Assembly: GCF_036569345.1 (NCBI RefSeq)
Contig: NZ_DATCQT010000175.1
Coordinates: forward strand, 1-64,000
Reading direction: 5' to 3'
Length of the DNA: 64,000 nucleotides
Origin: Clostridium_AD sp036569345
GTDB lineage: Bacteria > Bacillota > Clostridia > Clostridiales > Clostridiaceae
Shown: one piece after another, positions 23,877-31,980 of the stretch
Numbering within the stretch: position 1 is the first letter of the stretch
How the letters are laid out: each line of letters begins with the position of its first letter
Made by a program: the position numbers and the translations under genes
The notes under the pieces: generated by a model
Database searches by the model: none
What the model saw: only the letters and a program-made list of their open reading frames with translations
Told to the model about the DNA's origin: nothing

Positions 23877-25781
23877 ATGGAAATTCACTTATATTTTATA
23901 TATTTTATTGTAGTTTTAGTCATTTTTCTTTTAATATTAATTTCTACGCTTTTAAGAAATATCTATCTTAGAACACGGGCTGAAAAAGAGCTTATAATGA
24001 AAAATGATGAGATCACTGCTATTTATGAAGAAATTGCTGCATCAGATGAAGAATTAAAGGAGAATATACTCGAATTAACACAAAAACAAGAGGCACTTTG
24101 GAGAAGTGAAGAAAGATATAGAATTGTTGCCGAGTCCACCATGGATATAATTTGGGAAGGCGATTTGATTAATAAGAAACGAATTTTTTCAGAAAAGCTT
24201 TTTGACATTCTTGGTTATAGTGGAAAAGAAATGAAAGAAATGGATGCCTGGTTTAATATTGTTCATCCAGAGGATATTAAGTGGGTAAAAAAAAGTATAC
24301 AGCATCAAGTAGAAACAAAAGTAGAAGTGGAAGCTTTTGAATACAGAGTAAAGGCTAAAGATGGAAACTATAAATGGGTATTGTCCAATACTAAGTGTGA
24401 ATATGATGAAAATGGAATAGCTACTAAAGTATTTGGTGCTTTTACTGATATTACTAAACTAAAAGATCAACAACAAAAAATCCATAGAATGGCGTATTAC
24501 GATTCCATAACTGCTCTTCCCAATAGGGTTATGTTTCGCAAAATGATACTAAAAGAAATTAAAAATTGTCATAAGGTTGGTGGCGAATTTGCATTGATTT
24601 CTATGGATTTAGATAATTTTAAGTTAGTTAATGATTCTTATGGACATATGACAGGGGACAAGCTCCTAGTTGAAATTGGGGTAAGGTTAACAGAAGTTTT
24701 AAATGAAAATATGATGGCATTTAGGCTTGGTGGAGACGAATTTACTATTTTGATTAAAGATATTTTAGATAAAAAAGAAGTAGAGGTGTATTCTAAAGCT
24801 TTACTTGAGTCATTAGCAAATCCAATTTCTATAGATGGGAATATGTTTCATGTAACTCATAGTAGTGGCATTGCTCTTTATCCTGATAATGGGACAAGTT
24901 TTAATGAACTTCTTAAAAATGCTGATACAGCCATGTATAAATCTAAGGAGTCTGGAAAAAGCACATATACCTTTTACCATAGGTTAATGGGTGATACTGC
25001 AATGGAAAAAATTAAAATGCAAGCTAATTTAGAAAAAGCGTTAAAAAATGATGAGTTTATGTTGTACTATCAGCCGATAATTGATGTTAAAAGTGGGGTA
25101 ATCAAGGGTTTTGAGGCTTTAATTCGATGGATGCACCCCAAAGACGGGCTTGTTTTTCCAGATAAATTTATCAAGCCTGCTGAAGAAAGCGGAATAATAA
25201 TACAAATAGGTAATTGGGTGATTATAAATGCCTGCAAATATGCAAAATCGATTTATGACAGTGGGTTTACAAATTTTTATGTTTCGGTAAATGTTTCTGC
25301 TCTTCAGCTTCTACAGAAGGATTTTACGAATTTTGTTTTAGATACTATCAAAAATATAGGACTTCCTCCTGAATTATTTTTAATTGAAATAACAGAATCA
25401 GCATTAATCGAATCTATGGACTTAGTAATTGAAAAGCTTAATAAGCTAAAAGATAATAATATTAAAATTGCTTTGGATGACTTTGGATGTGGATACTCTT
25501 CCCTAACATATCTGAAAATGTTACCTATAAACATTGTGAAAATAGATAGGTCATTTATAGAAGATATAAAGTCAGAAGATGATGTTAAAAGTATGACAGG
25601 AACTATAATTATTTTAGCCAAGAAGCTGGGGTTAAGTGTTATAGGTGAAGGTGTTGAGACAAAGGAACAATTAGATTATTTAAAGAAGCATAATTGTGAT
25701 ATGTTTCAGGGTTATCTTGCTAGTAGACCAGTTCCAGAAGAAGAAATAAATATTTTGCTAAAAAAGAATATAACTTACTAA
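23877..25781 (+). CDS. PAS-GGDEF-EAL c-di-GMP protein
   Basis: A 634-residue protein with one N-terminal membrane helix (about 5-25), a short coiled coil, a PAS_3 domain with PAC motif (about 78-200), a GGDEF domain (about 205-365, RLGGDEF intact, no RxxD inhibitory site), and an EAL domain (about 375-630). The EAL catalytic residues are all present: FEALIRW, NVSALQL, EITESAL, LDDFGCGYSSL, VKIDRSF, GEGVET. Phosphodiesterase activity is therefore expected; the cyclase may be active or regulatory. It is the second c-di-GMP protein in the window after 4195-5898. SD AAAGGAG precedes ATG. Confidence 0.92.
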   Translation: MEIHLYFIYFIVVLVIFLLILISTLLRNIYLRTRAEKELIMKNDEITAIYEEIAASDEELKENILELTQKQEALWRSEERYRIVAESTMDIIWEGDLINKKRIFSEKLFDILGYSGKEMKEMDAWFNIVHPEDIKWVKKSIQHQVETKVEVEAFEYRVKAKDGNYKWVLSNTKCEYDENGIATKVFGAFTDITKLKDQQQKIHRMAYYDSITALPNRVMFRKMILKEIKNCHKVGGEFALISMDLDNFKLVNDSYGHMTGDKLLVEIGVRLTEVLNENMMAFRLGGDEFTILIKDILDKKEVEVYSKALLESLANPISIDGNMFHVTHSSGIALYPDNGTSFNELLKNADTAMYKSKESGKSTYTFYHRLMGDTAMEKIKMQANLEKALKNDEFMLYYQPIIDVKSGVIKGFEALIRWMHPKDGLVFPDKFIKPAEESGIIIQIGNWVIINACKYAKSIYDSGFTNFYVSVNVSALQLLQKDFTNFVLDTIKNIGLPPELFLIEITESALIESMDLVIEKLNKLKDNNIKIALDDFGCGYSSLTYLKMLPINIVKIDRSFIEDIKSEDDVKSMTGTIIILAKKLGLSVIGEGVETKEQLDYLKKHNCDMFQGYLASRPVPEEEINILLKKNITY

Positions 25782-25853
25782 ATAAGGCATTCAATTGTAA
25801 TGATTTAGTGTTTTATTAATTGATACAGCTTAGATAAAAAAATAATATACTTA

Positions 25854-25882
25854 TTGAAGAATTTTATATTTTATTGTATAAT
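25854..25882 (+). promoter_or_regulatory. SigA-type promoter of the pirin gene
   Basis: TTGAAG (25854-25859), 17 bases, TATAAT (25877-25882), 50 bases before the start codon. Confidence 0.55.
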
Positions 25883-25932
25883 TAGGAAATATTTATTCTG
25901 TTTTACTACAAATATTATGGAGGGAAAATATT

Positions 25933-26772
25933 ATGAAAACTAGAACAATACGTAAAATAGTAACTGGAACCACTCAATATGATGGAGCTGGAGTCAAACT
26001 TGTTAGGGTGATTAGTGCACCAGATGTTAATGAATTTGATCCATTTTTAATGTTGGATGCCTTTGATTCTGAAGACCCAGAGGATTATACAAAAGGTTTT
26101 CCGTGGCATCCTCATAGGGGAATTGAGACAGTTACGTACCTTATAAAGGGGGATATTGAACACCTAGACAGTTTAGGAAACAAGGGCAATATATTAGATG
26201 GTTGCTGTCAATGGATGACAGCTGGAAGTGGTATACTCCATCAAGAGATGCCACAAGCATGTGGTAGAATGCTAGGAGTTCAGCTTTGGCTTAATTTACC
26301 ACGAGTGGATAAAATGACGATGCCAAAATACAGAGATATAAGAGCAGAGATGGTACCTAAAATTGAAGAAGATGGTTCAACAATAGGAATTATTTCTGGA
26401 CATTATAAAGGTAATTCGGGCGCTGTTCAAGGTGAACACGTAAAAATGCTATTCCTAGACGTTGATATGAAACCCGGTGTTAGATGGAAATTAGATACTA
26501 GTAAAGACACAAATTTGTTTATATATATAGTTGAAGGTGAAGGTTTATTTGAAAATTCTGATGAGAATTTAATCACTAGTAAAAGAGCAGTGCTTTTTAA
26601 TAATGGTGAGGAGTTATTAGCTAGAGCATCAGAAAAAGGGCTTCGTTTTCTTCTGTTTTCAGGACAACAATTAAATGAACCAATTGCATGGGGTGGACCT
26701 ATTGTTATGAATACCCAAGAAGAACTTAAAAAGGCCTTTAAAGAAATTGATGATGGAACCTTTGTTAAATAA
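25933..26772 (+). CDS. Pirin family protein
   Basis: A 279-residue bicupin. The N-terminal cupin carries the pirin metal-site pattern: FPWHPHRGIETVTYLIKG (two His), then the Glu-containing HLDSLGNKG and QWMTAGSGILHQEMPQ (third His). The C-terminal cupin (about 165-275) has the LFSGQQLNEPIAWGGPIVMNT ending typical of the family. Pirins bind Fe or Ni and act as quercetinases or redox-linked regulators; the role in clostridia is unknown. SD GGAGGG precedes ATG. Monocistronic with a bidirectional terminator after it. Confidence 0.9.
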   Translation: MKTRTIRKIVTGTTQYDGAGVKLVRVISAPDVNEFDPFLMLDAFDSEDPEDYTKGFPWHPHRGIETVTYLIKGDIEHLDSLGNKGNILDGCCQWMTAGSGILHQEMPQACGRMLGVQLWLNLPRVDKMTMPKYRDIRAEMVPKIEEDGSTIGIISGHYKGNSGAVQGEHVKMLFLDVDMKPGVRWKLDTSKDTNLFIYIVEGEGLFENSDENLITSKRAVLFNNGEELLARASEKGLRFLLFSGQQLNEPIAWGGPIVMNTQEELKKAFKEIDDGTFVK

Positions 26773-26793
26773 ATTGTTATAAAGAAATTAAAG

Positions 26794-26836
26794 TAAGGAG
26801 ATAAATGATACTATTACAGTATCATTTATCTCCTTA
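26794..26836. terminator. Bidirectional terminator between pirin and the acyl-CoA dehydrogenase
   Basis: A perfect 19-base stem (TAAGGAGATAAATGATACT) around ATTAC lies between two converging genes. Confidence 0.8.
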
Positions 26837-26871
26837 AAATTATTTGTAGTATATTATACTTTTGTAATTTA

Positions 26872-28578
26872 TTATTGTTTTAAAATTTGAGTGAGAAGAG
26901 GTACAATTTCATACAAATCTCCTACAATGCCATAATCCGTATGTGAAAATATTGGAGCTTTTTCATCAGAGTTAATGGCAATGATGACTTTGGCATCAGT
27001 AATGCCACGAAGATGTTGAATCTGACCGGATATACCAATAGCTATATACAACGACCCTGTGAATTTTTGACCAGATATTCCTACGTACCGGTCAAGTGGT
27101 AGCCATTCGTTTTCTTCAGCAATTGGGCGAGAACAACCAACTTCAGCACCAACAACATCAGCTAAGGCTTCTATTATAGGTAAGTCCTCTTTGGCGGTAA
27201 GTCCACGGCCAATACTGCACACTTTATCAGCCTCAATGATACTTACACCTTTATGACCGATTGAATTACTTTTGATGTTCTCTATCTTAAGATAATTTAG
27301 GAGTGTATCTATTTTTTCCTTTGCAGATCCTTCTTTTATAATAATGCATTTACGGTTTTCTTTTATTACTTTTGGCATTGGTATACTTGCTCCGCTAGTT
27401 ACATCATTACTAGTGTTAGCTGGTGGAGTTTTTTTGGGAATTTGCAAAATAGCGTGTGAGATAATTAGTTTGTGAATTTCATTTGTACCTTCATATATTG
27501 TACAAATTTTAGCATCACGATACATACGTTCCACGGCAAAGCCCTTTATATATCCATAACCACCATAAATTTGAACTGCATCATTAACAACTTCTAAGCA
27601 AACATCGGAAGCATACAATTTCGCCATAGCAGCCTCAGTTCCATATGATTCATGATCTTGCTTTAAAGATGCTGCACTGTATACCATAAATCGAGCAGCA
27701 CGGATTTTGGTAGCCATATCCGCAAGTTTGAATGCGATAACCTGTTGCTCACAAATTGGTTTACCAAACTGATTTCTTTCTTTAGAATAAATTAAGGCTT
27801 TTTCATAAGCTCCTTGCGCAATTCCTAGTGCTTGGGATGCAATGCCGATACGTCCACCCTCTAAGGTCTGCATAGCAATTTTAAACCCTTGCCCTTCTTT
27901 TCCTAGAAGGTTTTCTACAGGTACTTTTACGTCGCGAAATAGTAATTCAGCCGTAGCAGAAGAACGAATCCCCATTTTATTGTAATGTGTGCCAATGGTA
28001 AATCCCTCTGTTGGATACTCTATAATAAAAGCACTAATCCCTCTGGTTCCAATTCCTGGAGTTGTCACTGCAAATATTACATAAGTATCTGCATAACCAC
28101 CATTCGTGATAAATATTTTAGCTCCATTAATAATATAATGATCACCGTTTAAAATAGCTGTAGTCTCTGTTTTACTTGCGTCACTTCCGGCATTTTCTTC
28201 AGTTAGGCCAAAGGCACCAAGTTTTTTACCAGAAGCTAGTGGCGTAAGATATTTTTCTTTTTGATCTTCTGTACCAAATGCCATAATAGGCCATGATCCT
28301 AGTGATACGTGTGCTGATAAAATAACACCAACACCTCCATCTACCCTGGATAACTCTTCTACAGCAATGGCATAACTTATTGCATCTTTGCCAGCACCGC
28401 CATATTTCAATGGATATGGAATCCCCATAATAGATAGTGCTCCCAGTTCCTTTACAATTTTTTCTGGAAAAATATTTTTTTCATCTAGTTGAAAGGCAAT
28501 TGGTTCAATTTTTAGTTCAGCAAATTCTCGAACAGTTTTTTTAATCAATTCCTGTTCCTCTGTTAATTTGAAATTCAT
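26872..28578 (-). CDS. Acyl-CoA dehydrogenase fused to an EtfA-type FAD domain
   Basis: A 568-residue fusion. Residues 1-380 are a complete short-chain acyl-CoA dehydrogenase of the butyryl-CoA type: the FGLTEENAGSDASKTETTA flavin motif, ERNQFGKPI, and the catalytic Glu363 in IYEGTNEI. After a Pro/Ser/Thr linker (about 380-402), residues 445-568 are the C-terminal FAD-binding domain of ETF alpha: SIGRGLTAKEDLPIIEALA, GCSRPIAEENEWLP, YVGISGQKFTGSLYIAIGIS and INSDEKAPIFSHTDYGIVGD. The ETF alpha N-terminal domain is mostly missing and no etfB is nearby. The protein may pass electrons between its own flavins or recruit a separate EtfB. SD AGGAGATGG precedes ATG. Monocistronic. Confidence 0.92.
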   Translation of the reverse strand: MNFKLTEEQELIKKTVREFAELKIEPIAFQLDEKNIFPEKIVKELGALSIMGIPYPLKYGGAGKDAISYAIAVEELSRVDGGVGVILSAHVSLGSWPIMAFGTEDQKEKYLTPLASGKKLGAFGLTEENAGSDASKTETTAILNGDHYIINGAKIFITNGGYADTYVIFAVTTPGIGTRGISAFIIEYPTEGFTIGTHYNKMGIRSSATAELLFRDVKVPVENLLGKEGQGFKIAMQTLEGGRIGIASQALGIAQGAYEKALIYSKERNQFGKPICEQQVIAFKLADMATKIRAARFMVYSAASLKQDHESYGTEAAMAKLYASDVCLEVVNDAVQIYGGYGYIKGFAVERMYRDAKICTIYEGTNEIHKLIISHAILQIPKKTPPANTSNDVTSGASIPMPKVIKENRKCIIIKEGSAKEKIDTLLNYLKIENIKSNSIGHKGVSIIEADKVCSIGRGLTAKEDLPIIEALADVVGAEVGCSRPIAEENEWLPLDRYVGISGQKFTGSLYIAIGISGQIQHLRGITDAKVIIAINSDEKAPIFSHTDYGIVGDLYEIVPLLTQILKQ

Positions 28579-28847
28579 AAAACCATCTCCTATTGTGATA
28601 TCTTTTTTTACTTCCTAAATACTATATTCTAGAAATATACCTTTATTCCTTTTCGTTTTTAATCAAAATTATCTATTTTGGAGAGTTTAGAGAAACTAGT
28701 TATAAATTGTTCACAATATTGACACTTAAATGCAACAATTATTTGGTAGTATTAGTAACACAAACAGATGATACTTTAAAACAATATCAAGTTAGTAGTA
28801 GAGAAATTTATAATATAGCCTTAAAGGGCGTAAAGGAGTAAATTATT

Positions 28848-29345
28848 ATGGAACTTAAAGAAAAAAAAATGTCTAAAAAATCGGGAAAAGCTATTATTTC
28901 AATTTTTATGATTGTTGTAGCTTCAATTGTTGCAATTCTTGGGGTTGTAACATTAATTAACAATGTTTATATATATAAAAATGCTGTTACTCAATATGTT
29001 GCGCAAGGATATGCTGTTGCAACTGTAAGAAAAGAATTAATGACATCGCAATTACTCCCAGGAATATTTGAACCAATTGCTTTATATGGAGGCATCGCAT
29101 TTCTTCTATTAGGTGTGAGCATAGTAAATAAAAAAGTTTCAAAATGTCTAATGTTATTAAGTAAGGTTGAAGTTAACGATGACGCTATAAAAGAAAGTAT
29201 AAAGGAAAATAAGGTTGCTGAAAAAGTTGTTGTAGAAGAACAACCTCTTGTAGAGGAAGCCATTGTGGAAGAAACTGTTGCTCCAGTGGAAAACATAGAA
29301 TCAAATCAGCAGACAAAAACTGAGGAAGAAGTTATAAAAAGCTAA
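28848..29345 (+). CDS. Two-helix membrane protein with acidic tail
   Basis: A 165-residue protein with hydrophobic segments at about 17-40 and 75-95 and a C-terminal cytosolic or extracytosolic tail (about 115-165) made almost entirely of Glu, Val, Lys and Gln (VVVEEQPLVEEAIVEE). Between the helices lies a polar loop with TQYVAQGYAVATVRKEL. I do not recognise a family. SD AAAGGAG precedes ATG. It stands alone with a strong terminator. Confidence 0.6.
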   Translation: MELKEKKMSKKSGKAIISIFMIVVASIVAILGVVTLINNVYIYKNAVTQYVAQGYAVATVRKELMTSQLLPGIFEPIALYGGIAFLLLGVSIVNKKVSKCLMLLSKVEVNDDAIKESIKENKVAEKVVVEEQPLVEEAIVEETVAPVENIESNQQTKTEEEVIKS

Positions 29346-29360
29346 TCTAAATAAAACAAA

Positions 29361-29407
29361 AAGGATTTGTCATTATCAGTAGTACTGATAATGACAAGTC
29401 CCTTTTT
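29361..29407. terminator. Bidirectional terminator
   Basis: GGATTTGTCATTATCAGTA and TACTGATAATGACAAGTCC pair around G or T, with A- and T-runs outside. It lies between the membrane gene and the converging HxlR gene. Confidence 0.85.
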
Positions 29408-29715
29408 TATGACCATTTTTCCGCCCATTTTTGAATTTCATCCATAGTTTTTTCTAAATCTCTGCCTTTATTCGTAAGTGAATATTCTATACGTACAGGC
29501 ATTTCCGGATAAACATCGCGAACAATAATGCCTTGTTCTTCTAATTCCTTAAATCTTTCTGTAAGCATACGTGCACTTAAAGAGGGAATGATTTTTTGCA
29601 TATCAGAAAATCTTTTTGAACCGCTTAATAAGGTACGTATAATTAATCCAGTCCACCGTTTTCCTAAAATCTCGAAAGCAGCCTCAAAGCGTGGACATAA
29701 ATGAAATTTATCCAT
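29407..29715 (-). CDS. HxlR family transcriptional regulator
   Basis: A 102-residue winged-helix regulator. HLCPRFEAAFEILGKRWTGL is the HxlR entry, with a Cys at residue 7 that is the redox-sensing position in several relatives; LSGSKRFSDMQKIIPSLSARMLTERFKELEEQGII is the DNA-binding core, and YSLTNKGRDLEK forms the wing. Start ATG 29715 is set by GAGGAG nine bases upstream; the ATG three codons earlier overlaps that site. It diverges from the tandem BFD gene, and two inverted repeats between them (29740-29787) are likely its operators. Confidence 0.9.
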   Translation of the reverse strand: MDKFHLCPRFEAAFEILGKRWTGLIIRTLLSGSKRFSDMQKIIPSLSARMLTERFKELEEQGIIVRDVYPEMPVRIEYSLTNKGRDLEKTMDEIQKWAEKWS

Positions 29716-29739
29716 GATAATCATCTCCTCTAATTATTT

Positions 29740-29787
29740 TAACATATTTACTTGACAAAAGTAAGTATGTTATTATAAAATACTTAC
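29740..29787. promoter_or_regulatory. Overlapping HxlR operators on the tandem BFD promoter
   Basis: A SigA promoter TTGACA (29752-29757), 16 bases, TATAAA (29774-29779) reads toward the BFD gene. Over its -35 lies TAACATATTTACTT-GACAA-AAGTAAGTATGTTA (29740-29772, one mismatch). Over its -10 lies GTAAGTAT-N11-ATACTTAC (29761-29787). A further AAGTAAGTT half-site follows at 29791. Binding would block the promoter and also cover the HxlR gene's own upstream region. Confidence 0.65.
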
Positions 29788-29798
29788 ATAAAGTAAGT

Positions 29799-29853
29799 TA
29801 GTTCTATTAAGTTTACAAGTTATTTATAATAACTTATTTACTTAATAGAACTA
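29799..29853 (+). promoter_or_regulatory. Long hairpin in the 5' leader of the tandem BFD gene
   Basis: TAGTTCTATTAAGT pairs with ACTTAATAGAACTA, and an inner AAGTTATT pairs with AATAACTT. No T-run follows, so it is not a terminator; it may stabilise the mRNA or control translation. Confidence 0.5.
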
Positions 29854-29920
29854 GGGCAAGGTAAAATCCATGCTTAGGCTTTTACATAATATAATAAATA
29901 AAGAGATGGGGAATGTAAAA

Positions 29921-30334
29921 ATGACAAAATCAATAATTTCGAAAATTAAAGAACTAATTGGAGGGGATAAGATGGATAATAATAAAGTAGTATGCGGATG
30001 TTTTAAAGTTACTCAAAAAGATTTAAATAATGCTATCAAAAATGGTGCTAAGTCATTCGAAGAAGTACAATCTGTTACTAAAGTTGGCACTGGTTGTGGT
30101 AATTGTGTAGAGGGTAATAAAGCATTAGTAAATAAATTATTATTAAGTAAAAAAATAGATGACAATGAAGTAGTATGTGGATGTTTTAAAGTTACTGTAC
30201 AAGATTTAAACAATGCTATCAAAAAAGGTGCTAAGTCTTTTAAAGAAGTACAAGATATTACTAAAGTTGGTACTGGCTGTGGTAAATGTGTAGAAAGCAA
30301 TAAATTATTAGTTGCTCAATTATTAGCAAAATAA
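29921..30334 (+). CDS. Tandem BFD-like [2Fe-2S] protein
   Basis: A 137-residue protein with two near-identical BFD domains (about 20-70 and 82-135). Each has CGCFKVT...DLNNAIK.GAKSF.EVQ..TKVGTGCG.CVE, giving the C-x-C / C-x2-C ligands of a [2Fe-2S] cluster. BFD proteins shuttle electrons or help release bacterioferritin iron; fused BFD domains occur in nitrite reductases and GlpA. The duplicated form suggests two clusters in one small carrier. I chose ATG 29921 (GGGGA upstream); ATG 29972, behind a stronger GGAGGGG site, would give just the two domains. Controlled by the divergent HxlR regulator, by inference. Confidence 0.85.
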   Translation: MTKSIISKIKELIGGDKMDNNKVVCGCFKVTQKDLNNAIKNGAKSFEEVQSVTKVGTGCGNCVEGNKALVNKLLLSKKIDDNEVVCGCFKVTVQDLNNAIKKGAKSFKEVQDITKVGTGCGKCVESNKLLVAQLLAK

Positions 30335-30363
30335 TTATTCTTAGAAAATATAGTGAATTATAA

Positions 30364-30411
30364 TTCAGAGGGAAGTCCCCCACTTATATTATTGGGAGAC
30401 TTCCCTCTGAA
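30364..30411. terminator. Convergent terminator after the tandem BFD gene
   Basis: TTCAGAGGGAAGTC pairs with GACTTCCCTCTGAA around a 20-base loop that itself contains CCC/GGG. Confidence 0.8.
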
Positions 30412-30422
30412 ATTTCGTTAAA

Positions 30423-31820
30423 CTAAATAATGAATATAGCAACTATTGTAGTAACTACTAACCCTATAATTACCGGCTTAATATTTTTTTTAGCAAGTTC
30501 AAAGGGATCCACACCACAAATAGCTGCTACTGGTATTACTGCCCAAGGAATTATTGTTCCTCCACCTACCCATATACCAGCTATTTGTCCTAGTGCTGTA
30601 AGTGTTGCTATTCCGCCACCTAAAGTAGCTGAGAATATTTTAGCAATAGATCCAACTAAAGGTATACCGGAGAAACCTGAGCCATCTAGTCCTGTAATTG
30701 CACCCACCACTGTAATTGTGCTGGCTGAGACAATTGAGTTCATTGGAACTATATTTGAAAGCGCAACACCCAAGTCATTAACAATTCCATTAGAATTTGC
30801 GGGAAGTATTTTTCCGAAAATATCATTGATTGCTGAATCTCCTAGATAGAAGAAAGCAGCTATAGGAATAACAATACCAAATATCTTGAATCCAAATTGT
30901 AGACCTTTAACTAAATTATCTGTAATTTTTTCAAGAGATCGCTCCTTATAGGTAAATATTGAAACTACACTTAATACAAATACAGCTGTGCCTCCAATAA
31001 GAGCTGTTGCATCTCCACCTTGAAGTTTTGCAGTATACATTATATAGATGTCTATTGCGAAAAGGGCTAATATAAGTAGTGCCAAAGTCATTCTAAGCTT
31101 TTTAGAAGAAATAAGCATTACATCTTCTAAATTACTAGTAGCTACTTCTACTTTGGAACCTACAAGTAGTATTCCTGCTTTAATATCCTTCCTAAGGTAA
31201 TAAAATGCTACAGTAGTTGTAACTAAACCCATTGTAATTACAAGCGGAATACTTGCAGATATAACACTTGCAATAGGTATGCCCGCACCACCAGCGGTAA
31301 GTTTCGGTGCTGCCTGAATTATATAATCACTTGATAGGGCAATGCCGTGTCCAAACAAGTTCATTGAGATCGCAACGCCCATGGCCGGTAATCCGGCTTT
31401 TATAGCAATAGGTAAAAATAATGCGCCAACAAGAGCTACGGCCGGTGATGGCCAAAAAAACCAGGATAAAATCATCATAACAATTCCGATAACCCAATAA
31501 GCAACCCAATAATTTTTAATGACTCCCTTAAAAGGAGACACTATTTCATCGTTTATGCCAGAAGCTACAAGAGTATTGCTCATAGCAGTTACAATGGATA
31601 TTATAAAGATGGTAGGCATTAACTCTTTTGTTGCGTAAACAAAACTATTAAATACTCCCATGGTAGACTTTGAAATAGACCCTGTACCTGCGATTCCCAA
31701 GATAAAGATACCTAATATACAAATAAGTGTTATATCCTTCTTCTTCACCATAGCAAATATGATTACAATAATGAAGATAAGATATATATAGTGTAGAGGT
31801 GTTAGGGTTAAATTAATCAT
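30423..31820 (-). CDS. Polytopic permease, ion-transporter (CitMHS/DctM-like) superfamily
   Basis: A 465-residue membrane protein with about 12 helices. The order and features resemble the ion-transporter superfamily of carboxylate permeases: two similar halves, each with a polar re-entrant segment (WPSPAVALVGALFLPIAIKAG in the first half, GGGTIIPWAVIPVAAICGV in the second). I cannot name the substrate; an organic acid or a similar anion is likely. SD TTGGAG precedes ATG. An operator cluster of GTTAC-type half-sites lies just upstream (31876-31913), so it is probably substrate-induced by a regulator encoded elsewhere. Confidence 0.65.
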   Translation of the reverse strand: MINLTLTPLHYIYLIFIIVIIFAMVKKKDITLICILGIFILGIAGTGSISKSTMGVFNSFVYATKELMPTIFIISIVTAMSNTLVASGINDEIVSPFKGVIKNYWVAYWVIGIVMMILSWFFWPSPAVALVGALFLPIAIKAGLPAMGVAISMNLFGHGIALSSDYIIQAAPKLTAGGAGIPIASVISASIPLVITMGLVTTTVAFYYLRKDIKAGILLVGSKVEVATSNLEDVMLISSKKLRMTLALLILALFAIDIYIMYTAKLQGGDATALIGGTAVFVLSVVSIFTYKERSLEKITDNLVKGLQFGFKIFGIVIPIAAFFYLGDSAINDIFGKILPANSNGIVNDLGVALSNIVPMNSIVSASTITVVGAITGLDGSGFSGIPLVGSIAKIFSATLGGGIATLTALGQIAGIWVGGGTIIPWAVIPVAAICGVDPFELAKKNIKPVIIGLVVTTIVAIFII

Positions 31821-31875
31821 CTTCTACTCCAATTAGAATTATTGTAATATTAGGTTATGAGAAAAAACATACTTG

Positions 31876-31913
31876 GTTACACTATATTGTGTAACAATTT
31901 GTATTATTGTTAC
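31876..31913. promoter_or_regulatory. Three alternating GTTAC half-sites, probable operator of the permease
   Basis: GTTACAC-N6-GTGTAAC (31876-31895) is a perfect inverted repeat. Its right arm is shared with a second one, GTAACAAT-N7-ATTGTTAC (31891-31913). Spacing of half-sites is 15-16 bases centre to centre. GntR/FadR-type regulators use GT-N(x)-AC sites of this kind; the regulator is not in the window. Confidence 0.5.
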
Positions 31914-31980
31914 GCAATATAATATATGGTAAAGAATACCAAAGAAATAGGAACTATTATGTTACAAAATAGTTCCCGAT

